Assembly: GCF_007751035.1 (NCBI RefSeq)
Contig: NZ_CP036433.1
Location: 2,151,001-2,215,000, forward strand
Length of the DNA: 64,000 bases
Origin: Lignipirellula cremea
Lineage (GTDB): Bacteria > Planctomycetota > Planctomycetia > Pirellulales > Pirellulaceae
Reading direction: 5' to 3'
Positions 62,949 through 64,000 of this stretch are shown in pieces; the stretch's first letter is position 1; every line of letters starts with the position of its first letter. The notes below the pieces were generated by a model. That model saw only the letters and a list, made by a program, of their open reading frames with translations, did not search any database and was not told the DNA's origin. The translations under genes and the position numbers were made by a program.

Positions 62949-64000
62949 ATGCGCTGGGGGCTAATCTGTTTATCGCTGTTCGCTGGATTCGTGTGCTGCC
63001 AGGCCGTTTGCGCCGAATTTGACGAGCCGCCAGGACCGCCATCTTCCAGCCCGGCCGTGGCTGCAGCCGCCGAACCCGTCGCGAGCACAGAAGCGGAGCC
63101 GATCCCGGCGCCTGCCCTGCCGCCGCTAGCGGCCAAGCTGGCCTCCCGGTTCGGAACGGAGCTGGGACGACTCGGCAGCCAATGGGCGGCCCGGTCGACC
63201 GCATCAAAACAGATCGCCGCGGCTCCGACGGCGAAAACGCGATCGAAAAGCAACCGGCCCGCCAGCATCGTCGCGGACACACGCATGGCGAAGCCCGTCG
63301 CCCTGACGATGAAGTTCCCTGACGCTCGCAGCGACCCGAACCTCCGCGAATCGAACGCGGCGCTCGAGCCAGAAGCGGCGGCGCCGCCCGCCAGCCGGGC
63401 GAAAGAACCCGCGGCCTCGGCCGGTCTGCTGCCACCCTTTGAGACGGTTTCCGTCTTTCCCCTCCGCCAGGCGGCCGACCTGGAAGAGGAACTGCAGGAA
63501 CGCACCACCGCCCGCATTGCCCATGCCCTTTCCAGCATTCCGGGCGTGATGGTTACGACGAAAGTCAACGTCTCCTCGTCGGATCCGGCCGCGACGCAGG
63601 CCGCGACCGGCGTTTGCGTGAGCGTGCCGCAAAACTATTTTGAACGCCTTCGATCCCGCTATCTGGAGCGGCACGCCGCGACGGAAACGGGCGCCTATGA
63701 GGCGTTACGCCTGGCGGAAGATACCGAACGCCGGCGGATTCGCCAGGTGGTGGAAGTGCTGCTGCCTGCCGGGGCCGGTCTGGTGCTGGTGGAGCATCCG
63801 ACGCTGGATCTGCCGACCACCGCGGCCGCCGGCCCGCCGCCGGTTATCCAGGAGATGGCCAGCTCCACCGTGATGGGCCAGACCGGACTGATGGCGATCG
63901 GCCTGGCGGTGTTTATCGCCACCTTCATCGCCCTCCGCGGCGGCAGCAATCCCGAAGGCGGCTATCTGCCGAGCTGGATGACGCTGCCCACGCTACGGCG
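62949..64000 (+). CDS. Exported single-pass protein, partial, distantly FliF-like
   Basis: At least 350 residues, running past the window edge. Signal peptide (MRWGLICLSLFAGFVCCQA), a Pro/Ala-rich region to about residue 165, then a folded part: LEEELQERTTARIAHALSSI, PGVMVTTKVNVSSSDP, CVSVPQNYFERLRSRYLERH, RRRIRQVVEVLLPAGAG. A membrane segment follows (GLMAIGLAVFIATFIAL, about 320-336). The order resembles the end of the flagellar MS-ring protein FliF (periplasmic ring domain, then last transmembrane helix), but I cannot confirm it. No similar-strand neighbour is in view. Confidence 0.5.
   Translation, partial: MRWGLICLSLFAGFVCCQAVCAEFDEPPGPPSSSPAVAAAAEPVASTEAEPIPAPALPPLAAKLASRFGTELGRLGSQWAARSTASKQIAAAPTAKTRSKSNRPASIVADTRMAKPVALTMKFPDARSDPNLRESNAALEPEAAAPPASRAKEPAASAGLLPPFETVSVFPLRQAADLEEELQERTTARIAHALSSIPGVMVTTKVNVSSSDPAATQAATGVCVSVPQNYFERLRSRYLERHAATETGAYEALRLAEDTERRRIRQVVEVLLPAGAGLVLVEHPTLDLPTTAAAGPPPVIQEMASSTVMGQTGLMAIGLAVFIATFIALRGGSNPEGGYLPSWMTLPTLR

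Overview
The window looks like chromosomal DNA of a planctomycete, probably of the Pirellulales type. The main reasons are two sets of genes for planctomycete-type secreted cytochromes (PSCyt/DUF1549/DUF1553 at 35.9-38.3 kb; DUF1592-family plus DUF1552 at 55.2-59.0 kb), a twin-arginine-tagged Gfo/Idh/MocA oxidoreductase, a DUF6800-like small basic protein, a YdjY-domain protein, high GC with AT-richer patches, and many large secreted or membrane proteins. Genes are mostly single or in short co-directional runs.

Layout. 0-1.9 kb (minus): uracil-DNA glycosylase fragment, pyruvate kinase and a DUF6800-like gene, all broken by single-base indels in short homopolymers; this end is either low-quality sequence or a decaying block. 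2.3-4.5 kb (plus): CBS-pair protein, ribosome recycling factor, exported glycerophosphodiester phosphodiesterase. 4.9-6.4 kb (minus): an AT-richer islet of two small exported or anchored proteins, with a diverged direct repeat of about 110-125 bp beside them. 6.4-11.5 kb (minus): membrane-anchored PQQ-type beta-propeller overlapping by GTGA a dikinase of PEP-synthase/rifampin-phosphotransferase architecture.

11.8-26.0 kb (minus) is the most interesting block. It holds three TerF-like vWA proteins, three TerY-like vWA proteins, a PP2C phosphatase, a Ser/Thr kinase with a zinc ribbon, a beta-helix/proline-rich repeat protein, a TerB-like protein, and two membrane proteins resembling TssL (DotU) and the N-terminal half of TssM (IcmF) of type VI secretion. 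No sheath, Hcp, VgrG, baseplate or ClpV gene accompanies them. I read it as a Ter-type phosphorylation triad wired to a minimal TssL/TssM-like inner-membrane complex: a candidate undescribed envelope sensing or signalling system.

26.4-43.9 kb: oxidoreductase, two secreted proteins (LamG-like, alpha/beta hydrolase), a Wzy-like/TPR polymerase, a CaCA-type cation exchanger followed by an FHA-PrsW fusion, a PSCyt/PSD1 cytochrome with an extra beta-sandwich, a lactonase, a heparinase-like protein, a YdjY protein, DUF2203 and NuoI. 44.7-51.8 kb: csrA, a tRNA-Glu bracketed by a 13-bp inverted repeat, a coiled-coil secreted protein, an osmoprotectant ABC transporter (ATPase plus binding protein-permease fusion), galT and glgA.

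52.1-55.0 kb: ECF sigma factor, a membrane protein overlapping it (anti-sigma candidate), and an HtrA-like PDZ protein whose catalytic His appears lost. 55.2-64.0 kb: DUF1592/DUF1552 pair, a methyltransferase-GT2-GT-C envelope glycosylation run on minus, and a partial exported protein running off the right edge.
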